Shown one piece after another: positions 33,241 to 40,372 of a stretch of DNA of 40,372 bases. This DNA comes from Lentisphaeria bacterium (lineage in GTDB: Bacteria; Verrucomicrobiota; Lentisphaeria; Victivallales; UBA1829), in assembly GCA_017629515.1 (NCBI GenBank), contig JAGBXB010000021.1, positions 1-40,372 of the forward strand. The letters run 5' to 3'. Below the pieces are notes generated by a model that saw only the letters and a program-made list of their open reading frames with translations, had not been told where the DNA came from and did not search any database. Within the stretch, counting starts at the first letter, position 1. Every line of letters begins with the position of its first letter. Made by a program: the position numbers and the translations under genes.

Positions 33241-34873
33241 ACGTTGTATTATAAACTGGGCCCTTTCTGCACGTGTGCGTAATGCTTCTCAGATAGATCT
33301 TATGCTGCGGAATCTTTTGAGTGCAGGAAGATTGGGGCAAGTCTTTCAAGGAAGACAGGAAGGATGTTATTTTATCCACCCTTCGGGAGAGTTTAATGTC
33401 ACAGACCGGCAAACCTATGTACCGCGCAAGCCAAATTTCTACCCTGCAATGCTCCGCAGTATGAAAATCTTGCCCTTACTCCCCCAAATGGAAGTTGCTC
33501 CGGAAGTTCATTTTTATCCGGACAAGCCTTGTGATATCCATGATTTTATATTTCCCATGCTGCGGCTTTATCGGCTGTGGCATGGGATGAAGACAAATAC
33601 ACGGGAGAGTATTGAAGAAGATGATCTTGGGCTTGCAGAACAATGCAAACTCTTTATGGATCAATACACTGCCGGGTGGCAAAAACTTCCAGGACAAAAT
33701 TACAATGAAGTTCGAACGCTTAATGGAGAAAATATTTTTCTGCCATTTTCCCAGTATCAGCACCCCTCGTATATGGTTTCGCTGACGGTCTTTGAATATG
33801 CGGCACAACCCGAGCCGATCTTCAGCCCAACAGCATATAACAGTCCGGATTTACTCCTGACATCAGACCCTGGTGTTTTTAACAAAAATCTTCAAACTGT
33901 TTTTGTCGATCAGCTGGAGCTTATTTTCATGAATGTTAATCTGCTTCGTTTTAAAAATTTACACTGGCTTTTGCTTGATGATACCAAAAGTTCATATAGA
34001 GAAGCAATTAACTTTGCCTCAAAAGCGCGTAAAGAAAACTTGAACCTCGACTTCATAAAAATTAATAAAAATGGGAAAGAAATTGAGCAGTTTACTATTC
34101 CCCGGCTGGTTAAGGAATCCAAACTTACAGAGTTTGAACTGCCGGATAATCTGCCCTTTCATTATCTCGGAATGATCGACATCTTTGGAGAAGCAAATAG
34201 AGGTCATTTTATTTCTCCCATTCTGAGTAATGGCGGGTTCACAAAAGTTTTTTGTGATTCTGTAGATACGGCCCTTCAAATATTGGGTTCTTTGCTCCGG
34301 TCTTTAACAAGCGGGATATCTGAATACGCCGGATGGATTAATCTTTCAAGAGGCTTCAAATCACTTCTTCTGATAGATTTGGACTATAGAAAACTTGCCG
34401 CAAAACATTGCTGCAGCTGTGAAAAAGATTTCCTTTTCGTTTTTGATATTGCCAGCGTGGGGGGGATGAAAGGGAATGAAAAACTTCAGACAGCCATACG
34501 GGAAAATGATCCGGAGATTGCGGTGACATTAGCGACGAATAAGGCATTATCATCCTTAGGGCCGGTTATAGAAACATTGCAATCGAAGGATATTCCGATC
34601 CTGGTATTTGCCCCGGCAAACCTTCGGGATTCAGAGATTTTCGCTACTGCAGATACTTGGATAACAGCGACGAGGATTTCCAGCACCCCAGAGAAGATTG
34701 TTATAAAACAGGATAACGATTGTAAAACATTAGAGCGTATTGAGAACGGCTGGAAGGTGTGCAAAAGCAGTGAAGGTGATATTCAGGCTTCCAACCGGGA
34801 AACTGACCCACAACGTCAACTGTCAGAAATTAAACAGATTGATAAGCTGCCAGAACAGGAGGACTTGATATAA
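33224..34873 (+). CDS. Unrecognised protein of the helicase operon
   Basis: The protein is about 549 residues and was not assigned to a family. The last 180 residues alternate hydrophobic strands and helices: LLLIDLDYR, FLFVFDIASVG, IAVTLATNKA, DIPILVFAPA and ATADTWITATRI. This resembles a P-loop-like core without a Walker A motif. ATG at 33224 was chosen because GGAGG is 8 bases upstream; TTG 33221 is also in frame. It overlaps the preceding gene by 17 bases, so the two are likely cotranslated. A conserved accessory or replication role is only inferred from the operon. Confidence 0.65.
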   Translation: MIYVNERCIINWALSARVRNASQIDLMLRNLLSAGRLGQVFQGRQEGCYFIHPSGEFNVTDRQTYVPRKPNFYPAMLRSMKILPLLPQMEVAPEVHFYPDKPCDIHDFIFPMLRLYRLWHGMKTNTRESIEEDDLGLAEQCKLFMDQYTAGWQKLPGQNYNEVRTLNGENIFLPFSQYQHPSYMVSLTVFEYAAQPEPIFSPTAYNSPDLLLTSDPGVFNKNLQTVFVDQLELIFMNVNLLRFKNLHWLLLDDTKSSYREAINFASKARKENLNLDFIKINKNGKEIEQFTIPRLVKESKLTEFELPDNLPFHYLGMIDIFGEANRGHFISPILSNGGFTKVFCDSVDTALQILGSLLRSLTSGISEYAGWINLSRGFKSLLLIDLDYRKLAAKHCCSCEKDFLFVFDIASVGGMKGNEKLQTAIRENDPEIAVTLATNKALSSLGPVIETLQSKDIPILVFAPANLRDSEIFATADTWITATRISSTPEKIVIKQDNDCKTLERIENGWKVCKSSEGDIQASNRETDPQRQLSEIKQIDKLPEQEDLI

Positions 34874-34941
34874 AATACATAAAAATTATATCAAAATGGC
34901 GAGACATAAATAATAAGATTGAAAAAGGTCGTAAACTATAG

Positions 34942-34976
34942 CAAATCGGCGTTGCTTTGTAGGCAACGCCGATTTG
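34942..34976. other. Perfect 14-bp hairpin
   Basis: CAAATCGGCGTTGC (34942-34955) pairs perfectly with GCAACGCCGATTTG (34963-34976) with a 7-base loop. There is no T-run on either side, so it is not a typical rho-independent terminator. It lies between the convergent unknown-gene and DUF499 regions. Around it, 34874-35157 contains no convincing gene. Confidence 0.6.
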
Positions 34977-35157
34977 TGACTTCAATGAATTAAAACAAAA
35001 TACCTATTATCTGGCAAGGGGGTAAGCTCTATCAAAGTACCATTAAATCATTATGACTGGACTACTAAACTCATTTGTTCCCATGAAAGATGGACGGGGT
35101 TGTTTTGGTGTTCAGCGTTTTGATCGTACACATGGGGGCACCTTGCTCCGGTGTAGC

Positions 35158-35382
35158 TTAGGTGCTTACCCGCAGTGGAAAGGTCTTTGAATGAACACCG
35201 TATTCCAACAAAATCTCAAATAAAACCTTTTTATCCGGCACACGACAAACCGTAATTTTCACCTGTTTATGACGCTTGTCAGCGGCAAGCAATGTCCGAA
35301 TCTGCTGTTGTTTTTCAGCAACCAGCTGTTTAATCCCGATATTTTCATTTTCAGAACGTTTCAGCAAAAGTACCTTTGCCAT
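35158..35382 (-). CDS. Short hypothetical protein downstream of the DUF499 gene
   Basis: This is a 74-residue Lys-rich frame (KRHKQVKITVCRVPDKKVLFEILLEYG). It is in the same frame as the 51-residue frame just upstream, separated only by an in-frame TGA at 35403-35401 and six codons. The pair may therefore be one gene broken by a stop, or two small genes. The Shine-Dalgarno is poor. Its function is unknown. Confidence 0.4.
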   Translation of the reverse strand: MAKVLLLKRSENENIGIKQLVAEKQQQIRTLLAADKRHKQVKITVCRVPDKKVLFEILLEYGVHSKTFPLRVST

Positions 35383-35400
35383 TTTCTTTTTAGCATCCGG

Positions 35401-35556
35401 TCATTTGTGAAATTTCCACGCTCTAGAGCATTTTGCCCGTTTGAGTGCAGCACGGACAGGCTTAAATTCCTGCTCGATAGCTTTGAGCATTGCAAGAAAT
35501 TCCTCGCAACTCAAAGAGCCATGCAGGGCATCCGGATTTAATACAGGACGATTCAT
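35401..35556 (-). pseudogene. Short frame before an in-frame TGA, possibly half of a broken gene
   Basis: ATG 35556 starts a 51-residue frame (..EEFLAMLKAIEQEFKPVRAALKR..) ending in TGA. Reading on in frame reaches the 74-residue ORF after PDAKKK. Upstream, the same frame is open to near 35630, inside the end of the DUF499 gene. A nonsense mutation, stop-codon recoding or two adjacent small genes are all possible. Confidence 0.35.
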
Positions 35557-35599
35557 AAGCTCTTTTAGTTTACGGACATTACCGAGTTCATAGGCATTT

Positions 35600-38428
35600 T
35601 TAATCTTCCGTGAAATCGAAAGACTCCAGTTTCAAAACGACACTGTTTTCTTTCGCAGCCCGGATCGTATTGTCGTCAAACGGTGTTTGAGAAGATGCCT
35701 CAATGTCGAGTTTCAGAGAAACCTCGATTCCCGGTTTTGTCGTAAACAGTGATACCAGCTCCTGCATGACATTCTGGAGTTGCAATGCTCCGGTAACGGG
35801 ATCTAATTCAATGGTTCCGAAGAATCTTTTATATTGCTTTTTCGGCTGACCACCAGGCTGAACCGTAGAACCTCCCGCAGCGGGAGTTGCTCCACCGTTG
35901 CCACCAGTTTCCGGAATCACAGCACTTCCGCCACTTGCCGGATCACCAGGCTGGACAGGAACGGGAACTGGCTGAGCATGTGCCGCTTTATAATTGGCAG
36001 CAGCATCACACTCGATCAAGAGAGCACTATCGTCAATTTCCAGAGTAAAAACCTGTTCGCCGTATTTGAAGCCGAGGTATTTTTCTCCCTCTTTGCCATC
36101 CGCAAAACCGAAGTAATCACCTTTTGTCACGCCATCGGTCATTGAGCGGTCAAAAACATCTTCATTCAGCAGGCGCGGCATTTGATAATACGTACAACAA
36201 TCCTGCCAAACTTTTAAGACAGAAACCTCGGTCTGACCGTTTTTGAAGTAGTTATCAGCCAGATGTTTTTTCAAGAACACCGGGGACCATCGCTGGATGA
36301 TATATTCTCCTTCAGTAAGAACTTTTTCCACTGCTGAAGCGATATTACTGTTCGTTGTACCTATGCGTCTAACTTCAAAACCGACCTTGCTCGGACCATT
36401 TTGCTCAGGGATCATAAGGAACCGATAACACTCAAGCAGTGTTTGTTCCAAAATAGTAGAGGCGGCATCACATTCTTTCTTGGCCTGATTTATCTGGAAT
36501 GTATCCAGATTCAGACGCATTGCTTCAATATCAGCAACAATTTCTTTCCACGCCAAATATATCCGACACTGTTCAAGGACACGACCGATATTGTTCAGAT
36601 CTGGCGCCAGAAAGAAGAGGCGATTTCTGCGCAGACGCGGCTGTTCTCCGCGTCGTTCCAATATGGATTCAGCAGCGCCAAATGCAAGTCTTTTATCCGC
36701 ACTGGAATAAGCATTACCAATTTCCGGAGGCAAAACGACCAAACGGGGACCGTTGCCGATTTCGTCCGGGATGTCTGCGTGAGAAGTAAAAACATGAACC
36801 CCTGCAAACAAATTACCATGTCCAACCAGCTTTGAAGTCGAATCTTTCAAAGTTTTATTCAAAAGAGTTAGATCAATTTTTGCTTTTCTGCTTTCCATTT
36901 CTCTGCGCAAATTCGGACGCGTATCAAACCAGAAGCGATCCACATCTGCAAAAAGATAATGAAGTTTGTCGCGCAGGCGTTTCAACACATCCTCATAAAC
37001 AGATAAGCTCTGGTCAGGAATTGCGCTTCCAAGCAAAATACGCCCCATAGCGATCCCACGATGGCCCTGGGCAGAAGATGAAGGAGCGCTTCCCAGGAAG
37101 ATCGTTCTGGCAGCACGACGGGCAGCAAAGATGCTGCCGAATCGAGTATCATTTCCGTCAATTCGGGCCGGTTCGGAACTGTCGCCATCAATTTCTTTGT
37201 CGATGATCGGGTCCCAGCCCTGGGGAAGATAATGAACGCTCTTAATTCGGACATTGGTATCTTCCAGCGGAATTGAGCCGGGCATAATCATGGGATCTTG
37301 GTCATTGCTGTTCCAGAGCCGGTGAATAATAATCGCCATATACTGCAGGACGCCGCGTGTTTTCTGGAATTTATCAAGAGTTGACCAGTCCTGATACAGT
37401 CGATCAAAAATTTCCGGGTGAATCGGATAGGATTTTTTCAGACGTTCAGCGTAGGAGCCTTCTTGAATTTCTGGCGGGAGCTTATCTTTGTTTTTGCGAT
37501 AATAGTCTACAAATTCCTGACAGACGTTTTCCAGTTCTGCCTGATCGCCCATCGAGTCAAACAACCGGCGTCGGACAATTTCAAAAGATTCATCGGAGGC
37601 AACGGGCTTCCAGACGCTTTCGACACGCCCAAAGTATTTTTCGAGAGTATCCAAGACGCGCTGACCAAATGAACCGACAGCTTCTGTGTTGGATTCGGGA
37701 AGAGAGGCCAGCAGAATCGCATTGGGGACAGCTTTCACACTTTCTGTGAGAGACTGAATAAAGCTCATGTTGCTTTCAAATGTACCGGCAGACAAACGAG
37801 CCGAACCATCCAGCTGACGATAAAATGCCACCAACTCGTCAAGGAGCAAAACGCAGGGAGATGCTTTTTTCAGCAAGTCAATCATGACTTCTTTGCCGGG
37901 AGCAGAACCGGAGTCATCACTATCCTTTACCATATCATAGCCTTCTGCGCCCAGGAGTTGATAGGCGATCTGGCCCCAGATGGTTTTGATTTTAAGAGCT
38001 CCACGTTCCATCGGCTGATTCGGAGAAAGATTTGTCCCGTCAATAACAGCGATCCTGGCAGTTGGCAAATGGGTGATCCCCGCTTCATCCAGCAAGGAGG
38101 GAATTCCGGGGAGTTTATCCGTAGAAACCTTACGACTGGCCAGATGATAGACAGCGAGCAGCGTGTGAGTTTTACCACCACCAAAGTTGGTCTGGAGCTG
38201 AATTACCGGATCGCCAGCTTTGCCAGCAAGACGCTGAGCCACAGAAATCAAAAGCAGACGCATCCCTTCGGTAATATAGGTGCGGGCATAAAATTTCTCA
38301 GCATCCTGATATTCCGGTGTTGCGATTCCACGTGCTACTTGTGAAATATCTGCAGCAAACTCTGATTGTTTAAAAGTACCTTCCAGCACATCTTTGTGCG
38401 GACGAGCGATCTGTCTCCACGGTTTCAT
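35600..38428 (-). CDS. DUF499-family AAA-type ATPase
   Basis: This is a 942-residue protein. Walker A NFGGGKTH (about 81-88) and Walker [12 protein letters not shown] (about 193-202) fit the DUF499 ATPase family. Members of this family are often found in defence islands beside DUF1156 DNA methylases; none is seen here. A Pro/Gly-rich low-complexity linker ([14 protein letters not shown] and following) at about residues 820-860 separates a C-terminal region. ATG 38428 was chosen because AGAGGA precedes it and the upstream gene's TGA overlaps it (ATGA). It is the third gene of a tightly packed operon. Its composition is far richer in G+C than its upstream neighbours. Confidence 0.82.
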   Translation of the reverse strand: MKPWRQIARPHKDVLEGTFKQSEFAADISQVARGIATPEYQDAEKFYARTYITEGMRLLLISVAQRLAGKAGDPVIQLQTNFGGGKTHTLLAVYHLASRKVSTDKLPGIPSLLDEAGITHLPTARIAVIDGTNLSPNQPMERGALKIKTIWGQIAYQLLGAEGYDMVKDSDDSGSAPGKEVMIDLLKKASPCVLLLDELVAFYRQLDGSARLSAGTFESNMSFIQSLTESVKAVPNAILLASLPESNTEAVGSFGQRVLDTLEKYFGRVESVWKPVASDESFEIVRRRLFDSMGDQAELENVCQEFVDYYRKNKDKLPPEIQEGSYAERLKKSYPIHPEIFDRLYQDWSTLDKFQKTRGVLQYMAIIIHRLWNSNDQDPMIMPGSIPLEDTNVRIKSVHYLPQGWDPIIDKEIDGDSSEPARIDGNDTRFGSIFAARRAARTIFLGSAPSSSAQGHRGIAMGRILLGSAIPDQSLSVYEDVLKRLRDKLHYLFADVDRFWFDTRPNLRREMESRKAKIDLTLLNKTLKDSTSKLVGHGNLFAGVHVFTSHADIPDEIGNGPRLVVLPPEIGNAYSSADKRLAFGAAESILERRGEQPRLRRNRLFFLAPDLNNIGRVLEQCRIYLAWKEIVADIEAMRLNLDTFQINQAKKECDAASTILEQTLLECYRFLMIPEQNGPSKVGFEVRRIGTTNSNIASAVEKVLTEGEYIIQRWSPVFLKKHLADNYFKNGQTEVSVLKVWQDCCTYYQMPRLLNEDVFDRSMTDGVTKGDYFGFADGKEGEKYLGFKYGEQVFTLEIDDSALLIECDAAANYKAAHAQPVPVPVQPGDPASGGSAVIPETGGNGGATPAAGGSTVQPGGQPKKQYKRFFGTIELDPVTGALQLQNVMQELVSLFTTKPGIEVSLKLDIEASSQTPFDDNTIRAAKENSVVLKLESFDFTED

Positions 38429-39048
38429 ATTTTTTCCTCTACTTTCCAAGAATATGCTGTTGATGGTATTGCCATTGCGTCCATATCAACAACATGTAAA
38501 TAATCTTTCATCGGTCCAAGTTTTTGAGCTAATTTCTCTTGAATATCTAAAAGAGGAACTATTTTCCTTTTAGAGCCATACAAACCAGAAGAATATGGGA
38601 CTACAGGTGATTCAAAATGAAAGACAAACTTTATGCTAATATCTTCCATCCTAATCTTTTTTAAGAAGTCTTTACAACTTTCATCTGCTGAGATAAAACC
38701 AATGCACCAAACTCCGAAGAGAGTATCTCGAAATTTTTTGGCAACCTCTAAAATGATATGATCAATTGGAGGGGTTGATTCTTTTCGATAATCTTTAGCT
38801 TCTATTAAATAAAGACAATCTGATGTTTTGTACAAAACATCGACTCCTTTCAAACCTTCGTTTTTCTTTTGCCGTTTACATATTGAATAATCTTTGCATT
38901 CTTTTTTAGGACAGGAATGACTGCCACATTGAATACACTCACATTCCAATTGGAATGCTGTACTTAACTGCTGAAAAGTCTTTTGCGCATCAAATTTTTT
39001 TGCATTTTCTGGCAGTTCAAATGTAAATTTTAAGCTATCAACATCCAT
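38425..39048 (-). CDS. PD-(D/E)XK nuclease-like protein with cysteine cluster
   Basis: This is a 207-residue protein. A Cys-rich stretch ([20 protein letters not shown] and one more Cys) at about 45-70 looks like a metal-binding cluster. Directly after it, [20 protein letters not shown] fits the PD-(D/E)XK motif: Asp, then Glu-x-Lys as E-A-K. ATG 39048 has GAGG 5 bases before it, and that GAGG overlaps the stop of the ATPase gene. A longer frame starting at 39138 would overlap that gene by about 80 bases. Its 3' end overlaps the DUF499 start by 4 bases. It is inferred to be a nuclease partner of the ATPases; activity is unproven. Confidence 0.65.
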   Translation of the reverse strand: MDVDSLKFTFELPENAKKFDAQKTFQQLSTAFQLECECIQCGSHSCPKKECKDYSICKRQKKNEGLKGVDVLYKTSDCLYLIEAKDYRKESTPPIDHIILEVAKKFRDTLFGVWCIGFISADESCKDFLKKIRMEDISIKFVFHFESPVVPYSSGLYGSKRKIVPLLDIQEKLAQKLGPMKDYLHVVDMDAMAIPSTAYSWKVEEKI

Positions 39049-39055
39049 AGTGGCC

Positions 39056-40372
39056 TCAATATCTTGTTGATAGTATTCTATCTGATTGAAGCAATTCTTC
39101 ATCAAGAGATGTAATATGTCGTAGATCAGATGTTTCATAACTTTGATCTATTGAACCATCAGGATGTAGTCCGATATAACGTACAAATTTATCATTATGT
39201 TCAAGCTTTGATAAATATTCCAATTCTCTCAGCAAGAATAAACTGTGAGTTGTCAAGAAAATTTGCACGCCAATTGAACCCAATTTTGCTATTACTTGAG
39301 CAAGAACTTTTATCAGAGCCGAGTTTTGGTTTGCTTCCGGCTCATCCCAAAACAAAATACTACCTGGTGCAATTGCTCCCACTTTTAACAACTGCAATAT
39401 TTCACCCAGTTTGCGCCAACCTTCTGCCGCCATATCAACTTCAAAAGGTTTACCATTTCCACGTTTTTGCATCATAAAACGATTGGTTGCGTAATCCAAA
39501 TAAAAAGTTGCTCCAATAGAGTTCTCGATAATAGAACATATTTCGTGGATAGCTATATTCTGCGAATCTAAACTTGGCAATCCTAAAAGCGATACCGTAT
39601 CATAATATGTTTGATCATAAGGCATTTTTTCTTTATAAGTATTAAAAATGGAAATAAACCCTGGATAGATGGATAGGAGTTCTCTTGTCGGCAAAAATAC
39701 CACGCCTGAAGTGATTAACTGTTTTGCAAAAAAAGGTTCATAATCAACCAGTTTTCTATTCTTTTTACCATATACAAAATATTTTTGTTTTTGCATGGAA
39801 AATTCAATAAAAAAGTTATCTCCTGAATTTCTGCGAACAAGATCCGATTTATTTTTAATACCAAAAATTTTCCTCGCAATATTTATAAATCTATCTTCAA
39901 CTTGCAGTTTTTCATTATTTATAAATCTATCTTCAACTTGCAGTTTTTCATTATTATTTCCCGTCAACAATTTAAAAATTGAATACAACAGTTTTAATAG
40001 GTGTGTTTTTCCTGTTCCATTTGCACCTATTAAAACATTTATATTTCTTCCAAAATCAAAAGTAGCTGTTCGAAAAACTGTAAAATTTTGCAGTTTTAGA
40101 AAATTAGGATAATTAATGTTATCAAAAATTTCTGCACAAATATCGCTGTATTTAGGTATTTCTGTTTCAACAAAAATATCATCCCGAAACACCATGACAT
40201 CAAACGAATTTTCTCTCTCTACATAAAGATAAAACGGACATGTGAATTTTTCAGCAACTTCGTTGGCATAGCTTTTAAATCTATCCGTAGGAAAACGTCT
40301 GGAATAACTAAGAACTTCGAAAACAGCGAGAGGATTTTCTGATACTCCAGGAGCCATAATTGTAAAATCAGA
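39056..40372 (-). CDS. AAA ATPase with N-terminal restriction-nuclease-like domain (5' end outside window)
   Basis: The frame is open to the right edge, so the true start lies outside; ATG 40357 is internal to a conserved-looking stretch. The visible N-terminus (SDFTIM then PLAVFEVLSYSRRF) matches the pattern of type I restriction HsdR_N-like folds (D, then E-x-K), with Leu where the Lys is expected, so this site may be inactive. After it come Walker A GANGTGKT, Walker B ILFWDEPEAN and the H-loop FLTTHS, an ABC/AAA_21-type ATPase like OLD-family proteins. A 12-residue tandem repeat lies after Walker A (see findings). A 12-base gap precedes the nuclease-like gene in the same operon. Confidence 0.78.
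   Translation of the reverse strand, partial: SDFTIMAPGVSENPLAVFEVLSYSRRFPTDRFKSYANEVAEKFTCPFYLYVERENSFDVMVFRDDIFVETEIPKYSDICAEIFDNINYPNFLKLQNFTVFRTATFDFGRNINVLIGANGTGKTHLLKLLYSIFKLLTGNNNEKLQVEDRFINNEKLQVEDRFINIARKIFGIKNKSDLVRRNSGDNFFIEFSMQKQKYFVYGKKNRKLVDYEPFFAKQLITSGVVFLPTRELLSIYPGFISIFNTYKEKMPYDQTYYDTVSLLGLPSLDSQNIAIHEICSIIENSIGATFYLDYATNRFMMQKRGNGKPFEVDMAAEGWRKLGEILQLLKVGAIAPGSILFWDEPEANQNSALIKVLAQVIAKLGSIGVQIFLTTHSLFLLRELEYLSKLEHNDKFVRYIGLHPDGSIDQSYETSDLRHITSLDEELLQSDRILSTRY
39882..39953. repeat. 36-bp in-frame tandem duplication
   Basis: Two identical 36-base units (39882-39917 and 39918-39953) encode NNEKLQVEDRFI twice in the ATPase gene, just after the Walker A helix. Identical copies imply a recent duplication; unequal slippage could change the copy number. 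Confidence 0.8.

Noticed and set aside
35269..35541. Rightward frame of 90 codons opposite the small ORFs after DUF499
   Set aside because: It is the antisense of the small frames, with no ribosome-binding site and no recognisable pattern.
1..40372. CRISPR array, tRNA or rRNA genes
   Set aside because: No regularly spaced repeats and no recognisable tRNA or rRNA sequences were found on reading both strands.

Overview
The window looks like a chromosomal segment of a Lentisphaerota/Victivallales-type gut or sediment bacterium. I infer this from a pseudopilin with the repeated N-terminus [19 protein letters not shown] next to a large DUF4838-type glycosidase, several carbohydrate-active and Gfo/Idh/MocA-type genes, a ceramidase-like protein, and a meso-diaminopimelate-type MurE (DNPR motif). 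This taxonomic guess rests on gene content only; the window contains no rRNA or tRNA gene.

Positions 1-27.7 kb are ordinary backbone with a strong carbohydrate bias. In order they hold the tail of an unknown gene and its terminator, a UvrD/PcrA helicase, a MATE exporter, a PHP-domain phosphoesterase, and a convergent lysine 2,3-aminomutase-like radical SAM enzyme. Next come a ceramidase-like protein and a TIM-barrel glycosidase-like protein, then a 326-bp hairpin-rich non-coding element bounded by inverted repeats. An envelope operon follows (lipoprotein, murF, murE, miaA), then a GH20 hexosaminidase and an exported jelly-roll protein. A leftward operon encodes two tandem NodB-like paralogues and a Gfo/Idh oxidoreductase, and it is divergent from an AraC regulator through overlapping promoters. 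The stretch ends with a leftward pseudopilin-DUF4838 pair and a methyltransferase-thioesterase pair.

Positions 27.8-34.9 kb form an accessory region: hipBA, an excisionase-like HTH gene preceded by a nested inverted repeat, an unknown gene, and divergently a phage-type SF3 helicase followed by two unknown genes. The layout recalls a small satellite or integrative element, but no integrase is visible.

Positions 35.1-40.4 kb hold a leftward, tightly overlapping operon with a defence-island flavour: an ATPase with an N-terminal restriction-nuclease-like domain (cut by the window edge), a PD-(D/E)XK-like protein with a cysteine cluster, and a DUF499-type ATPase. A short ORF split by an in-frame TGA lies downstream. 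Base composition changes sharply inside this operon, so it may be a mosaic. This module and the helicase island are the best candidates for undescribed biology. The most unusual regulatory structure is a 23-bp inverted repeat that includes the pseudopilin start codon.
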